From assembly GCF_900187035.1 (NCBI RefSeq), contig NZ_LT906446.1:558001-622000 (forward strand): a DNA stretch of 64,000 nt. The letters are read 5' to 3'. A program made the position numbers and the translations under genes. Below the pieces are notes generated by a model. It searched no databases and had not been told where the DNA came from. It worked only from the letters and a program-made list of their open reading frames with translations. This stretch comes from Megamonas hypermegale (GTDB lineage Bacteria > Bacillota > Negativicutes > Selenomonadales > Selenomonadaceae). Below, in pieces: positions 40,510-49,672 of the stretch (position 1 is the stretch's first letter; each line of letters begins with the position of its first letter).

Positions 40510-41295
40510 ATGCTCAAAAAGATTTTTTTTAAGAAAAAAACGCAGAGGAAACATATTGTGTCTAAAGATAATTTAGATTTAAATAAATTACCTCAACATA
40601 TTGGCATAATAATGGATGGAAACGGTCGTTGGGCTACAGGAAAAGGCCTTATTAGAACTTCTGGACATAAAGCAGGCGCAAACACAGTAAAAAATATATT
40701 AATGACATGTATAAAACTTAATATTCCGGTTTTAACAGTATATGCATTTTCTACAGAAAACTGGAAAAGACCTATTACGGAAGTAAATTTTTTAATGAAT
40801 TTATTTTCTAATTTTTTAGCAGCTCAAATTGAAGATTTATGTAAAAATAATGTTCAAATAAAATTTATTGGTAGAATTGATGAATTACCTGGTACTTTAG
40901 CAAAAGAATTTCATAAAGCAGAAGAAATTACTAAAGATAATACAGGTGTAAAATTTAATGTAGCTATAAACTATGGTGGGCGTGATGAAATCGTTACTGC
41001 TGTGAAGAATATTGCAAAACAAGTAAATGATGGTACGCTTTCTGTAGAACAGATAGATGATAAAATAATTGATGACAGTTTATATACAAAAGGTCTTCCA
41101 CCTGTGGATTTAATGATACGTACAAGTGGAGATATGCGTCTTAGCAATTTCTTATTATGGCAATCAGCTTATGCTGAATTTTGGTTTACAAAGACAAATT
41201 GGCCAGATTTTACATCAGAAGAATTTATTGAAGCACTAATTGATTTTCAACATAGAGATAGACGTTTTGGCGGATTAGATAAGAAATTAAATTAA
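40510..41295 (+). CDS. uppS: Isoprenyl transferase (undecaprenyl diphosphate synthase)
   Basis: Condenses isopentenyl units in the Z form to make the undecaprenyl carrier for cell-wall and envelope glycan synthesis. The 261 residues contain GIIMDGNGRWATGKGL (catalytic Asp, about 36), YAFSTENWKRP, and the C-terminal RTSGDMRLSNFLLWQSAYAEFWFTKTNWPDF. A basic 20-residue leader precedes the core; the start choice (ATG 40510) is not well marked, with only AAGGAAATG. It heads uppS-cdsA-dxr-rseP, a standard order. Confidence 0.96.
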   Translation: MLKKIFFKKKTQRKHIVSKDNLDLNKLPQHIGIIMDGNGRWATGKGLIRTSGHKAGANTVKNILMTCIKLNIPVLTVYAFSTENWKRPITEVNFLMNLFSNFLAAQIEDLCKNNVQIKFIGRIDELPGTLAKEFHKAEEITKDNTGVKFNVAINYGGRDEIVTAVKNIAKQVNDGTLSVEQIDDKIIDDSLYTKGLPPVDLMIRTSGDMRLSNFLLWQSAYAEFWFTKTNWPDFTSEEFIEALIDFQHRDRRFGGLDKKLN

Positions 41296-41309
41296 AGGCG
41301 GTGTGTATT

Positions 41310-42137
41310 TTGCTAACACGAATTATCAGTGGAATTGTTGGGATAATAGCTGCCGGAATAATAATACAAACAGGTAGTTGGCTGTTTATAATAGCTGTAC
41401 TTGTTTTAGCTATGTTGGCATGGGTAGAATATTCTCATGCTTTTGCACATAAAGGTATAAATTTACCTACTGTTTTTGGAGCAATTTTAACTGTATATGC
41501 TATTTTAGAAGCAGTATTATTACCGGAATATATAGTATTTCCATTTATGGTAGTATTGATGTTTGTATTCTTTAAGATGATATTTAATCATAGTTCTTTT
41601 TCTGTACAGCAGGCATGTATTATGTTAGCTGGTATTATGTATATCGTAATACCGTTTTATCATTTGACAGCATTACGCACTTTAGGTGGTGATGTTGTAT
41701 TGGCAACAAATTCATTAATGGGAGATTTTACAGCAGGTTGTGCACTTGTTTGGTTGACTTTCATCGGCACATGGGCAAGTGATACATTTGCTTATTTTGT
41801 TGGTTGTAGCATAGGCAAACATCGTCTTTGCGAAACAATAAGTCCTAAAAAAAGCATTGAAGGATTTGTTGGCGGTATTGTAGGTACTATGATTTGTATG
41901 GCAATATTAGGCAATATTTTTGGTTTTAATTTAATTGTTATGCTCGTAATGGGAGCTTTGATTGCTGTAATTGGAACTTTAGGCGATTTAGTAGAGTCTT
42001 GTTTTAAACGATATGTGGGTATTAAAGATTCTGGTAATTTAATTCCAGGTCACGGCGGAGTATTAGACCGCTTTGATAGTTTGTTGTTCACAGCTCCGCT
42101 TGTTTATTATACAGCGGTATTTTTATTGGGTTTTTGA
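41310..42137 (+). CDS. cdsA: Phosphatidate cytidylyltransferase
   Basis: Makes CDP-diacylglycerol from phosphatidate and CTP at the inner membrane. The start is placed at TTG 41310 (LLTRIISG read as Met), 6 bases after AAGGCGGTG; the longer GTG frame at 41301 lies within that site. The 275 residues have about 7-8 membrane segments, and the CdsA signature SPKKSIEGFVGG ... GDLVESCFKRYVGIKDSGNLIPGHGGVLDRFDSLLFTAP at about 180-265. It follows uppS and precedes dxr. Confidence 0.95.
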   Translation: MLTRIISGIVGIIAAGIIIQTGSWLFIIAVLVLAMLAWVEYSHAFAHKGINLPTVFGAILTVYAILEAVLLPEYIVFPFMVVLMFVFFKMIFNHSSFSVQQACIMLAGIMYIVIPFYHLTALRTLGGDVVLATNSLMGDFTAGCALVWLTFIGTWASDTFAYFVGCSIGKHRLCETISPKKSIEGFVGGIVGTMICMAILGNIFGFNLIVMLVMGALIAVIGTLGDLVESCFKRYVGIKDSGNLIPGHGGVLDRFDSLLFTAPLVYYTAVFLLGF

Positions 42138-42159
42138 TTAGATTAAAGGAGTATTGTTT

Positions 42160-43314
42160 ATGAAAAAAATTGCTGTATTGGGTTCAACAGGCTCTATTGG
42201 TACACAAACTTTAGATGTCGTAAGAAATCATGCAGATATTTTAAAAATAGAAGTTTTAGCAGCTAATGCTAGTGATGAATTATTAGAAAAACAAATTAAT
42301 GAATTTAAACCTAGTATCGCTGTACTCTGTGATAAAAATGCTTATGAAAAATTAAAAGCGCGTTATAATGGTGAAACAAAGCTATTATATGGTGAAGAAG
42401 GATTAATTGCAGGCGCTACAAGTGATAAGATTGATACAGTCGTTACATCACTTATGGGATTTGCTGGTCTTCGCCCTACTATGGCAGCTATTGAAGCTGG
42501 CAAAAATATTGCTCTTGCCAATAAAGAAACTCTAGTAGTAGCTGGCGAATTAGTCATGCAAAAAGCTAAAGAAAAAGGCATAGAAATTATGCCAATCGAC
42601 AGTGAACATGGTGCATTATTTCAGTGTTTACATGGCGAAGATATGGCAAAAGTGGATAAACTTCTCGTAACAGCTTCTGGTGGTCCATTTAGAGGCAAGA
42701 CAATAGATGAACTTAAAAATGTATCAGTAAAACAATGCTTAAATCATCCAACTTGGAGAATGGGCAGAAAAATAACAATTGACAGTGCAACTTTGATGAA
42801 TAAAGGCTTAGAAGTCATAGAAGCAAAACAGCTCTATGGTGTATCATATGATAAAATTCAAGTTGTAGTACATCCACAAAGCATTGTTCATTCTATGGTT
42901 CAATATGTAGATGGTTCAGTCATTGCTCAATTAGCATCGACTGATATGCGTTTACCTATTCAATATGCGCTCACTTATCCAGAACGATTGGAATGTGTTG
43001 CTCCAAAACTCGATTTTTGGAAAATGCAATCACTCACATTTGAAAAACCTGATACAGATACATTCCGCGGTTTGGCACTTGCTTATGAAGCAGGCAAAAT
43101 CGGTGGTTCTATGCCATGCGTTATGAACGCAGCAAATGAAATCGCTGTAGAAGCATTTTTAAATGAACAAATCAGCTTTTTAGACATTTATGATATAATA
43201 GAAGCAGAAATGCTAGCTCATGTAACTTTAGTTCAGCCAGAATTAGAAGATTTATTTGAGATTGATGCAAAAACTCGACAGAATGTAAAGGAGAAATTGA
43301 GTAAAATATGTTAA
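42160..43314 (+). CDS. dxr: 1-deoxy-D-xylulose-5-phosphate reductoisomerase
   Basis: NADPH-dependent second step of the MEP (non-mevalonate) isoprenoid pathway. The start is ATG 42160 behind AAAGGAG. The 384 residues include LGSTGSIGTQTLDV, the substrate and metal site (PIDSEHGALFQCLHG, ASGGPFRGKTIDEL, NHPTWRMGRKITIDSATLMNKGLEVIEA), normal for Dxr. Its last 7 bases overlap the start of rseP. IspG of the same pathway lies at 44484. The pathway feeds UppS. Confidence 0.97.
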   Translation: MKKIAVLGSTGSIGTQTLDVVRNHADILKIEVLAANASDELLEKQINEFKPSIAVLCDKNAYEKLKARYNGETKLLYGEEGLIAGATSDKIDTVVTSLMGFAGLRPTMAAIEAGKNIALANKETLVVAGELVMQKAKEKGIEIMPIDSEHGALFQCLHGEDMAKVDKLLVTASGGPFRGKTIDELKNVSVKQCLNHPTWRMGRKITIDSATLMNKGLEVIEAKQLYGVSYDKIQVVVHPQSIVHSMVQYVDGSVIAQLASTDMRLPIQYALTYPERLECVAPKLDFWKMQSLTFEKPDTDTFRGLALAYEAGKIGGSMPCVMNAANEIAVEAFLNEQISFLDIYDIIEAEMLAHVTLVQPELEDLFEIDAKTRQNVKEKLSKIC

Positions 43315-44342
43315 TAAGTGCCATTGCAATTGTATTTGTTTTTGGTCTATTGGTTCTAGTTCATGAATTTGGTCATTTTATTACGGCAAAGAAAACAGGT
43401 ATGCGAGTTGATGAATTTGCTATCGGTTTTGGTCCTAAGATTTGGAGCACACGAAGAGGAGAAACTGTTTATTCTATAAGAAGTATTCCGCTTGGTGGCT
43501 TTAACAAAATCGCTGGTATGGAAAAGGGTATGGATGAAGATGCTGGCGATAGAGCATATTGGGCTAGACCTGTATGGGCAAGAATGATTGTTATTCTTGC
43601 AGGTTCATTTATGAATTTTGTATTGCCATTCGTTATTTTTGCGGGAATATTCTTCTTCAATGGTATTCAAACGCCTATCAATGAGCCTGTGCTTGGTCAA
43701 GTTATGGAAGGTCAAGCGGCTAGTCAAGCTGGTCTTAAAATGGGCGATAAAATCGTAAGCATCAATGGTCAACCTGTTGATAGCTGGACAGATTTCGTGC
43801 AAAAAGTACAGCATGAAGATGGTAAAGTTTTAAGCGTTGAATTTATTCGCGATGATGAAACGATGAAAACTTCTGTTGTGCCTAAATATGATGAACAGGC
43901 AAAACGCGCTTTAATCGGTGTAACAGCACCGGTACAAACGCAAAATGTTGGATTTGTTGACTCAATAATTTTAGCATTAAGTACTGTAGTAAATATTGTT
44001 TATCAGATGTACAGTGCGCTCATAGGTATGATAACAGGTAGTGTATCAGCTGAATTGTCTGGCCCTGTCGGCGTAGCTCAAATGACGAGTCAAGCAGCTC
44101 ATCTAGGTATTGTTCCATTATTGCAATTTGCAGCGCTTTTGAGCTTAAACTTAGGTATAATCAATTTATTACCTATTCCAGCACTCGATGGCGGTCATTT
44201 TATAGTATTGCTAGTAGAAGCATTACGCGGTAAGCCTATTGAAGCTAAATATGTACGTGTAGTACAGATGGCAGGGATTATTTTACTTCTTTCGTTGATG
44301 TTCTTTGCCACTGCACAAGACATAGGACGTTTATTTAATTAA
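43308..44342 (+). CDS. rseP: Site-2 intramembrane metalloprotease RseP (RasP)
   Basis: Cleaves membrane anchors of regulators such as anti-sigma factors and signal-peptide remnants. 344 residues: HEFGHF zinc motif at about 18-23 in the first membrane segment, a PDZ domain (about 125-200, with AASQAGLKMGDKIVSINGQPVDSW), and the second metal motif NLLPIPALDGGHFIVL near the C-terminus (about 285-300). The order uppS-cdsA-dxr-rseP is conserved. Start overlaps the dxr stop by 7 bases. Confidence 0.95.
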   Translation: MLISAIAIVFVFGLLVLVHEFGHFITAKKTGMRVDEFAIGFGPKIWSTRRGETVYSIRSIPLGGFNKIAGMEKGMDEDAGDRAYWARPVWARMIVILAGSFMNFVLPFVIFAGIFFFNGIQTPINEPVLGQVMEGQAASQAGLKMGDKIVSINGQPVDSWTDFVQKVQHEDGKVLSVEFIRDDETMKTSVVPKYDEQAKRALIGVTAPVQTQNVGFVDSIILALSTVVNIVYQMYSALIGMITGSVSAELSGPVGVAQMTSQAAHLGIVPLLQFAALLSLNLGIINLLPIPALDGGHFIVLLVEALRGKPIEAKYVRVVQMAGIILLLSLMFFATAQDIGRLFN

Positions 44343-44370
44343 AGTAAATAAATTTATAAAATTATCAGTT

Positions 44371-44420
44371 TAGCGCAATATAGAAAAAGGCTATTGTATG
44401 CTTTTATTTATATTGCGCTA
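44371..44420 (+). terminator. Twelve-base hairpin after rseP
   Basis: TAGCGCAATATA pairs perfectly with TATATTGCGCTA across a 26-base loop, followed by GGCATTTTATT. The T tract is weak, so termination may be partial; ispG could be partly co-transcribed. Confidence 0.5.
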
Positions 44421-44483
44421 GGCATTTTATTATTCGTTTTTAAAATTTAAGTGTACATAATTTTAAGATAAGGATGTAATAAG

Positions 44484-45542
44484 ATGATAACAAGAAGAAA
44501 AACTCGTCAAATTGCTATTGGTAATGTAAAAATTGGTGGCGGTGCGCCAATTTCTGTGCAATCTATGACAAATACTAAAACAACTGATACAGAGGCAACA
44601 GTGGCTCAGATTAAGGCGTTGCAAGATGCTGGCTGTGATATCGTGCGCCTTGCTGTACCAGATATGACAGCGGCAGAGAATATAGCTAATATTAAAGTAC
44701 AAGTGAATATACCGCTTGTAGCTGATATTCATTTTGATTACAGATTAGCGCTTAAAGCGATTGAACAGGGAATTGATGCACTTCGCATAAATCCGGGCAA
44801 TATCGGAGATGAAGAACGCGTTAAAGCTGTAGTAACAGCAGCTAAAGCAAAACATATTCCAATACGCATTGGTGTAAATGCAGGTTCGTTGGATAAAAAA
44901 TTATTGGCAAAATATGGCAAAGTTACGGCAAAAGCTCTAGTGGAAAGTGCTATGGAACATGTGCGCATTTTGGAAAAATTAGATTTTCATGATATAAAAA
45001 TTTCTCTTAAAGCACATGATGTGCCACTTACAATTGAAGCATATCGCTTAATGAGTCAAACAGTAGATTATCCGCTTCATTTAGGTATAACAGAAGCAGG
45101 TACAGTCAATACGGGTATTATAAAATCGGCTGTTGGCATTGGTGCACTTTTAGCTGAAGGCATAGGCGATACTTTCCGCATTTCTTTAACTGGTGACCCA
45201 GTGAATGAAGTCAAAGTTGCCAATGAAATTTTAAAAGCTTTGGGACTTAAAGAATACGGTCCTACGCTCATTTCTTGTCCTACTTGTGGTCGTTGCAATA
45301 TTGATTTGCCAAGCATTGCGGCTAAAGTAGAAAAACGCTTAGATGGCATAAAAAAACCTGTTAAAGTAGCAGTAATGGGCTGTGTGGTAAATGGCCCAGG
45401 TGAAGCGCGTGATGCTGATATCGGTATTGCTGGTGGAAAAGGTGAAGGTTTATTATTCCGCAAAGGTGAAATCATTGGCAAAGTTCCGGAAGATAAATTA
45501 GTAGATGCACTATTTGCTGAACTCGATAAAATAATAAAATAA
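44484..45542 (+). CDS. ispG: 4-hydroxy-3-methylbut-2-enyl diphosphate synthase (IspG)
   Basis: Penultimate step of the MEP pathway, using a [4Fe-4S] cluster and reduced ferredoxin or flavodoxin; a ferredoxin gene lies at 40254. The 352 residues fit the short bacterial type. Visible are [32 protein letters not shown], and the cluster cysteines in [10 protein letters not shown] (about 270) and [10 protein letters not shown] (about 305). A 141-base gap with the hairpin at 44371 separates it from rseP. Ends in a strong terminator. Confidence 0.97.
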   Translation: MITRRKTRQIAIGNVKIGGGAPISVQSMTNTKTTDTEATVAQIKALQDAGCDIVRLAVPDMTAAENIANIKVQVNIPLVADIHFDYRLALKAIEQGIDALRINPGNIGDEERVKAVVTAAKAKHIPIRIGVNAGSLDKKLLAKYGKVTAKALVESAMEHVRILEKLDFHDIKISLKAHDVPLTIEAYRLMSQTVDYPLHLGITEAGTVNTGIIKSAVGIGALLAEGIGDTFRISLTGDPVNEVKVANEILKALGLKEYGPTLISCPTCGRCNIDLPSIAAKVEKRLDGIKKPVKVAVMGCVVNGPGEARDADIGIAGGKGEGLLFRKGEIIGKVPEDKLVDALFAELDKIIK

Positions 45543-45560
45543 TATTTTTATTAAACAAAG

Positions 45561-45595
45561 AAAAGCTGCGCAAAGATTAGCGCAGCTTTTTTAAT
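45561..45595 (+). terminator. Terminator of ispG
   Basis: AAAAGCTGCGC pairs with GCGCAGCTTTT, followed by TT. Confidence 0.9.
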
Positions 45596-45694
45596 ACATA
45601 GATTTCACTTAGTGATAATATATTTTTTACATAAAGATTTTATAATTTAGATATGATTTATTTTGCTGTGATTTAGAATGGAGGTAATGTATTG

Positions 45695-45835
45695 ATGAAT
45701 GATTTAACAGTTGGCGATATTTTGTTTTGGGATGAAAAACTCTTAAACTTTATAATGAAAAAATGTTCATCAATGTGCAAGCATGTTCTTTTTAGTAGAA
45801 GAAAAAAACCTCCAGAATGTATTCATCAAGATTGA
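45695..45835 (+). CDS. 46-residue unknown protein
   Basis: An ORF with a good GGAGGTAA ribosome binding site 8-9 bases before the ATG, coding for MNDLTVGDILFWDEKLLNF, then a Cys/Lys/Arg-rich stretch with four cysteines, ending in IHQD. It overlaps the convergent ttcA-like gene by 10 bases at their 3' ends. TATAAT at 45641-45646 could be its -10. Cysteines paired as CSSMC might bind metal. No family recognised; real expression is probable from the ribosome binding site alone. Confidence 0.5.
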   Translation: MNDLTVGDILFWDEKLLNFIMKKCSSMCKHVLFSRRKKPPECIHQD

Positions 45836-46608
45836 TTTTTAAAGAATTTATAATAAAATGGTTTCATTTCCTTGCGACTTTTTGGCGCTGGCCATAAATC
45901 ACCGATAGCTGTTACGCGCATGCCAGCAGCTAAATGTTCATACAATTTAGGATTGTCTTTAGACAGTGTTTCAATCAATTCTTTAGCTTTTTGGCGCATA
46001 GTATTGCCATTAAAAGGACAAGGTGGAGCGCAAGGTTTTTGTCCGTGAAGTGAAATGGCATCGCGTATTTCTGCTTCACGGAAATATAAGAGCGGACGGA
46101 TAACCGTGATATCAGAACGGCTTAAATACGTTGATGGCATGAAAGTCTTAAGCTGACCGGAATAAAATAAGTTCATAAAAAATGTTTCTACAGCGTCATC
46201 ATGATTATGAGCATAAGCAACTTTGTTGTAGCCATGTTCTTTAGCATATCCATTAATAGCGCCACGGCGGAAAAATGCACAGGAATAACAAGCGTTTTTG
46301 TTATCTTGGTTAGCAATTGTTTCAGCAATATTAACTTGATGAATATGGTAAGGTATATTTAATTTGTCACAGAAATTTTGTATTTCTTGGCAAGAAAAAT
46401 CTTTTGTGAACATTGGATTTATCGTAATAGCACCTAAAGAAAAGTTTTTCTTTAAGGTGTTTTTTAATTCTGTGAGTGCATATGCCATGAACAGGCTATC
46501 TTTGCCACCGGATAATCCGATTAAAATTTTATCGTTATCCTCAATGAGTTGAAATTCTACTACAGCACGGATTAAACGACTTAAATATTCTTTAGGTAAT
46601 GGTTTCAT
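45826..46608 (-). CDS. TtcA-family tRNA 2-thiolation protein
   Basis: Adenylates and thiolates cytosine-32 or a related tRNA base. The 260 residues hold the PP-loop SGGKDS (about 31-36) and cysteine pairs CYSC (about 110) and CAPPC (about 195), which bind an iron-sulfur cluster in TtcA. Bacterial TtcA proteins are usually near 300 residues, so this is a short form. ATG follows AAAGGAT on the minus strand; single gene, convergent with a 46-residue ORF. Which nucleotide is modified is not settled by sequence. Confidence 0.88.
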   Translation of the reverse strand: MKPLPKEYLSRLIRAVVEFQLIEDNDKILIGLSGGKDSLFMAYALTELKNTLKKNFSLGAITINPMFTKDFSCQEIQNFCDKLNIPYHIHQVNIAETIANQDNKNACYSCAFFRRGAINGYAKEHGYNKVAYAHNHDDAVETFFMNLFYSGQLKTFMPSTYLSRSDITVIRPLLYFREAEIRDAISLHGQKPCAPPCPFNGNTMRQKAKELIETLSKDNPKLYEHLAAGMRVTAIGDLWPAPKSRKEMKPFYYKFFKNQS

Positions 46609-46848
46609 AAAAAATCCTTTCTTTGAGATAATTTATTGTTAAATATTTTGATTTGTAAAGTAATATTTATAAATATATTCTACATTATATACGCTATAAT
46701 TATATAGGTTGTGTCGTTTTTTAGCAATTATTATAGTTAAAGTGAATTTATTACTTAATTATATAAATATTTTTATTGTAATCTAAGCAAATTTACAGTT
46801 TACAGTGAAAAAGAGCTATGGTTTAAAGATTTTAAGTACAAAATGGTT
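46609..46848. other. Intergenic stretch between ttcA-like gene and ppaC promoter
   Basis: About 240 AT-rich bases between divergent genes. It should hold the promoter of the minus-strand gene. A GCTATAAT at about 46690-46697 could be a plus-strand -10, but no gene follows before 46909. No RNA gene seen. Confidence 0.4.
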
Positions 46849-46876
46849 TTGCAGATATTCATTATAATGCTATAAT
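46849..46876 (+). promoter_or_regulatory. Promoter of ppaC
   Basis: TTGCAG at 46849-46854 and TATAAT at 46871-46876 (16-base spacer), with TGC before the -10 giving an extended -10; 32 bases upstream of the ATG. Confidence 0.65.
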
Positions 46877-46908
46877 AAAGTTATATTTTAAAATATGGAG
46901 GCTAATTT

Positions 46909-48552
46909 ATGAGCACAGAAAAAAATATTTATGTCATCGGTCATAGAAATCCTGATACGGACTCTATCTGCTCTGCTATTGCATATGCAAATTTAAAAAA
47001 TGTTATGGGCGCAAAAAATGTTGTAGCAGCTCGTGCTGGCAGCATTAACAAAGAAACAAAATACGCTTTGGATTACTTTAAAGCACAGGCTCCACAGCTT
47101 ATAACTGATATTTATCCACGTGTAAGTGATATTGCTATCAGCGTAACTAAAAAAGTGAAAACTACAGATAACCTTCGTACTTTAGGCATGGCTATGAAAG
47201 AAGCTGGTCTTCGTTCCGTGCCTGTTGTCGATGAAGAAGATAAACTCGTTGGTATGGCAAGTGTCAGCGATTTAGCAAAAGCTTATTTCCAAGAAATTAC
47301 ATTAGATAGTGTATCCGCTTCTGGTGCTTCTATTGTTGATATTGAAAATGTAATTGAAGCAAAAGTATTAGTAAAAGGTAATGATACAGCTAAAATCACA
47401 GGCGATATCAAAGTTATTGCAAGTTGCATTGAACGCGTTGCAGACACTATCAAAGCTGGTGAAATTGTAATTATTGGCAATAGACCAGAAAAAGCTTATG
47501 ATAAATGCATTGACCTCGGTGTATCTTGCATGATTATCACAAGTGATGCAGTAGTTTCTGAAGAAATAATCGCTAAAGCAAAAGATAAAAACGTTATTGT
47601 TCTCACTACTGCATTTGATACTTACAGCACAGCTCGTCTTATCAGCCAGTGCGCACCAGTATCTAGCATCATGACTACAAATGTAGTATCTTTCAAACCA
47701 ACTGATATGATAAGCGATGTTAAAGGTATTTTAGAAACAAATGAATATCGCAATTATCCAGTTGTAGAAAATGGTAAACTCGTTGGTATTGTTAGCAAAG
47801 ATAAATTCATGATGCCAGAAAAACAATCTATCATCATGACTGACCACAATGAACTCGGTCAAGCTGTAGAAGGTATTGAATCTGGTAAAATCATCGAAGT
47901 AGTAGACCATCATCGTTTTGGTGGACTTCAAACAAGTGACCCTATTTTCATTAACGTTCGTCCAGTAGGTTGCACTTGCACAATTGTTACAAATATGTAT
48001 CAGCAAAATAATGTTGAAATTCCTCAGCAGATTGCAGGTTTACTCTTATCCGCTATCATCTCTGATACAGTATTGTTTAAATCTCCAACTTGCACTCAGG
48101 CAGATAAAGATGCTGTTGAATATTTAGCAAAAATTGCAGGCGTTGATTATAAAGAATACGGCTTAGCAATGCTTAAAGCTGGCGCAGATATCGGCGATAT
48201 GACTCCAGCAGATATCGTTAAAAATGACTCCAAAGAATTCCAGATTGGCAACTATCCAATGCTCATCAGCCAGTTATCTGTAATGGATACTGACCAAGTA
48301 ATGGCTATGAAAGATGAAATCTTAGCTAATATGGCTCAAGTTTGCGAAAAAGAAGGATATGCTATGTCCCTTGTTATCGTAACTGATATCATTAACGAAG
48401 GTAGCTATTTATTATTCAGCGGTGAACCTAAAAACTTAATCGGTGAAGCATTTAAACAAGATGCTAGCAAATCTGTTATGTATTTACCAGGCGTAATGTC
48501 CCGTAAAAAACAGATTGTACCACCTCTTTCTGAAGCAGTAAAAAGACTTTAA
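46909..48552 (+). CDS. ppaC: Manganese-dependent inorganic pyrophosphatase with CBS and DRTGG domains
   Basis: A family II pyrophosphatase of the regulated CBS-PPase kind. Residues 1-65 hold the DHH-phosphoesterase start with VIGHRNPDTDSICSAIAYA (metal ligands); an inserted block of about 250 residues carries CBS, DRTGG and CBS domains; the metal site resumes with VVDHHRFGGL (about 330), and the DHHA2 domain ends with SRKKQIVPPLSEAV. At 547 residues it is the full regulated form, in which adenine nucleotides and diadenosine polyphosphates set activity. Pyrophosphate release drives biosynthesis. Good GGAGG; own promoter and terminator. Confidence 0.95.
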   Translation: MSTEKNIYVIGHRNPDTDSICSAIAYANLKNVMGAKNVVAARAGSINKETKYALDYFKAQAPQLITDIYPRVSDIAISVTKKVKTTDNLRTLGMAMKEAGLRSVPVVDEEDKLVGMASVSDLAKAYFQEITLDSVSASGASIVDIENVIEAKVLVKGNDTAKITGDIKVIASCIERVADTIKAGEIVIIGNRPEKAYDKCIDLGVSCMIITSDAVVSEEIIAKAKDKNVIVLTTAFDTYSTARLISQCAPVSSIMTTNVVSFKPTDMISDVKGILETNEYRNYPVVENGKLVGIVSKDKFMMPEKQSIIMTDHNELGQAVEGIESGKIIEVVDHHRFGGLQTSDPIFINVRPVGCTCTIVTNMYQQNNVEIPQQIAGLLLSAIISDTVLFKSPTCTQADKDAVEYLAKIAGVDYKEYGLAMLKAGADIGDMTPADIVKNDSKEFQIGNYPMLISQLSVMDTDQVMAMKDEILANMAQVCEKEGYAMSLVIVTDIINEGSYLLFSGEPKNLIGEAFKQDASKSVMYLPGVMSRKKQIVPPLSEAVKRL

Positions 48553-48564
48553 TTGAGTAATTTT

Positions 48565-48591
48565 AGCAGGGTATTATTGCCCTGCTTTTTT
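48565..48591 (+). terminator. Terminator of ppaC
   Basis: AGCAGGG pairs with CCCTGCT, followed by TTTTT. Confidence 0.85.
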
Positions 48592-48615
48592 ACTAAATAA
48601 AAAGGAGTGAAAATG

Positions 48616-49503
48616 ATGAAATTCGTACGATATTTTCAAGATGATACAGTGAATATCGGTATATTCAATAAAGCTGAAACAGCTGTATTGAATTTAAAAG
48701 ATATTTTTGCACAAAAAGATTGCTCGACAATGCAAAAAGTAATTGAAAATTTAACTGATGAAGACATACAGAGATTACAGCAATCTTTGCAAGATGAAAG
48801 TCTGTTTAAAACAGCGACAAAAGATATTAAAATATTAGCTCCGATAGAAAGACCTATTCATGATATTTTATGCGTAGGTGTAAATTACAGCGCTCATTTA
48901 GAAGAAACAAAAGACCGTGTTGCTAATTTTAAAAAGGATACGAATGATGCTGTTTATTTTGGTAAACGAGCTATAAAAATTTTAGGTACGAATGAAGCTG
49001 TTCAAGGTCAATTCGATGTGGATAGTGCACTTGATTATGAAGTGGAATTAGCCGTTATAATTGGTAAGACTGGAAAAAATATCAAAATAGAAGATGTTGA
49101 AGATTATATTTTCGGTTACAGTGTATTCAATGATTTTTCATCGCGCCGTTTGCAGAAAAAGCATATGCAGTGGTTTAGAGGTAAATCACTTGATACTTAC
49201 AGCGCTATGGGTCCTGTAATTTTGCATAAATCAGCATTGCCATTTCCATTGAAAGTAGATGTAAAATGCACTGTAAATGGAGAATTGCGCCAGAATTCAA
49301 ATACAAGTTTGTTCTTGCATGATGTTCCGTATATCGTTTCAGAATTATCACAGGGAATGACATTAGAAGCTGGCGATATCATAGCGACAGGAACACCATC
49401 AGGTGTAGGCATGGGTTATAGACCAGGAAAATGGCTCAGAAAAGGCGATTGTGTTGTATGTGAAATTCCACAGATTGGCAAACTCATAAATACAATAGAA
49501 TGA
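48616..49503 (+). CDS. Fumarylacetoacetate hydrolase-family protein
   Basis: The FAH family includes hydrolases, decarboxylases and isomerases of oxo-acids such as fumarylpyruvate and oxaloacetate. The start is set at ATG 48616 (8 bases after AAAGGAG); another ATG at 48613 is adjacent. The 295 residues have a variable N-domain and the catalytic domain from about 75: LCVGVNYSAHLEE, DYEVELAVIIGKTGKNI, GYSVFNDFSSR, KSLDTYSAMGP, and GDIIATGTPSGVGMG. Metal ligands are the acidic residues in DYEVELA. Substrate cannot be told. Single gene; ends in a terminator. Confidence 0.88.
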   Translation: MKFVRYFQDDTVNIGIFNKAETAVLNLKDIFAQKDCSTMQKVIENLTDEDIQRLQQSLQDESLFKTATKDIKILAPIERPIHDILCVGVNYSAHLEETKDRVANFKKDTNDAVYFGKRAIKILGTNEAVQGQFDVDSALDYEVELAVIIGKTGKNIKIEDVEDYIFGYSVFNDFSSRRLQKKHMQWFRGKSLDTYSAMGPVILHKSALPFPLKVDVKCTVNGELRQNSNTSLFLHDVPYIVSELSQGMTLEAGDIIATGTPSGVGMGYRPGKWLRKGDCVVCEIPQIGKLINTIE

Positions 49504-49512
49504 TGATAAAAG

Positions 49513-49546
49513 AAAACTGCTGATGAGGTAATCAGCAGTTTTTTTA
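49513..49546 (+). terminator. Terminator of the FAH-family gene
   Basis: AAAACTGCTGAT pairs with ATCAGCAGTTTT, six-base loop, followed by T. Confidence 0.9.
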
Positions 49547-49672
49547 TACAATTAAATGGTATTTTTCGTTTAATTTATGGTGAAGTTTTCCAAAAAACAA
49601 CTTGAAATTATCCATGAAAATAATTATAATGTAGTTCAAAATTGAATATTTTATAAGGAGAAATTTTATTTT

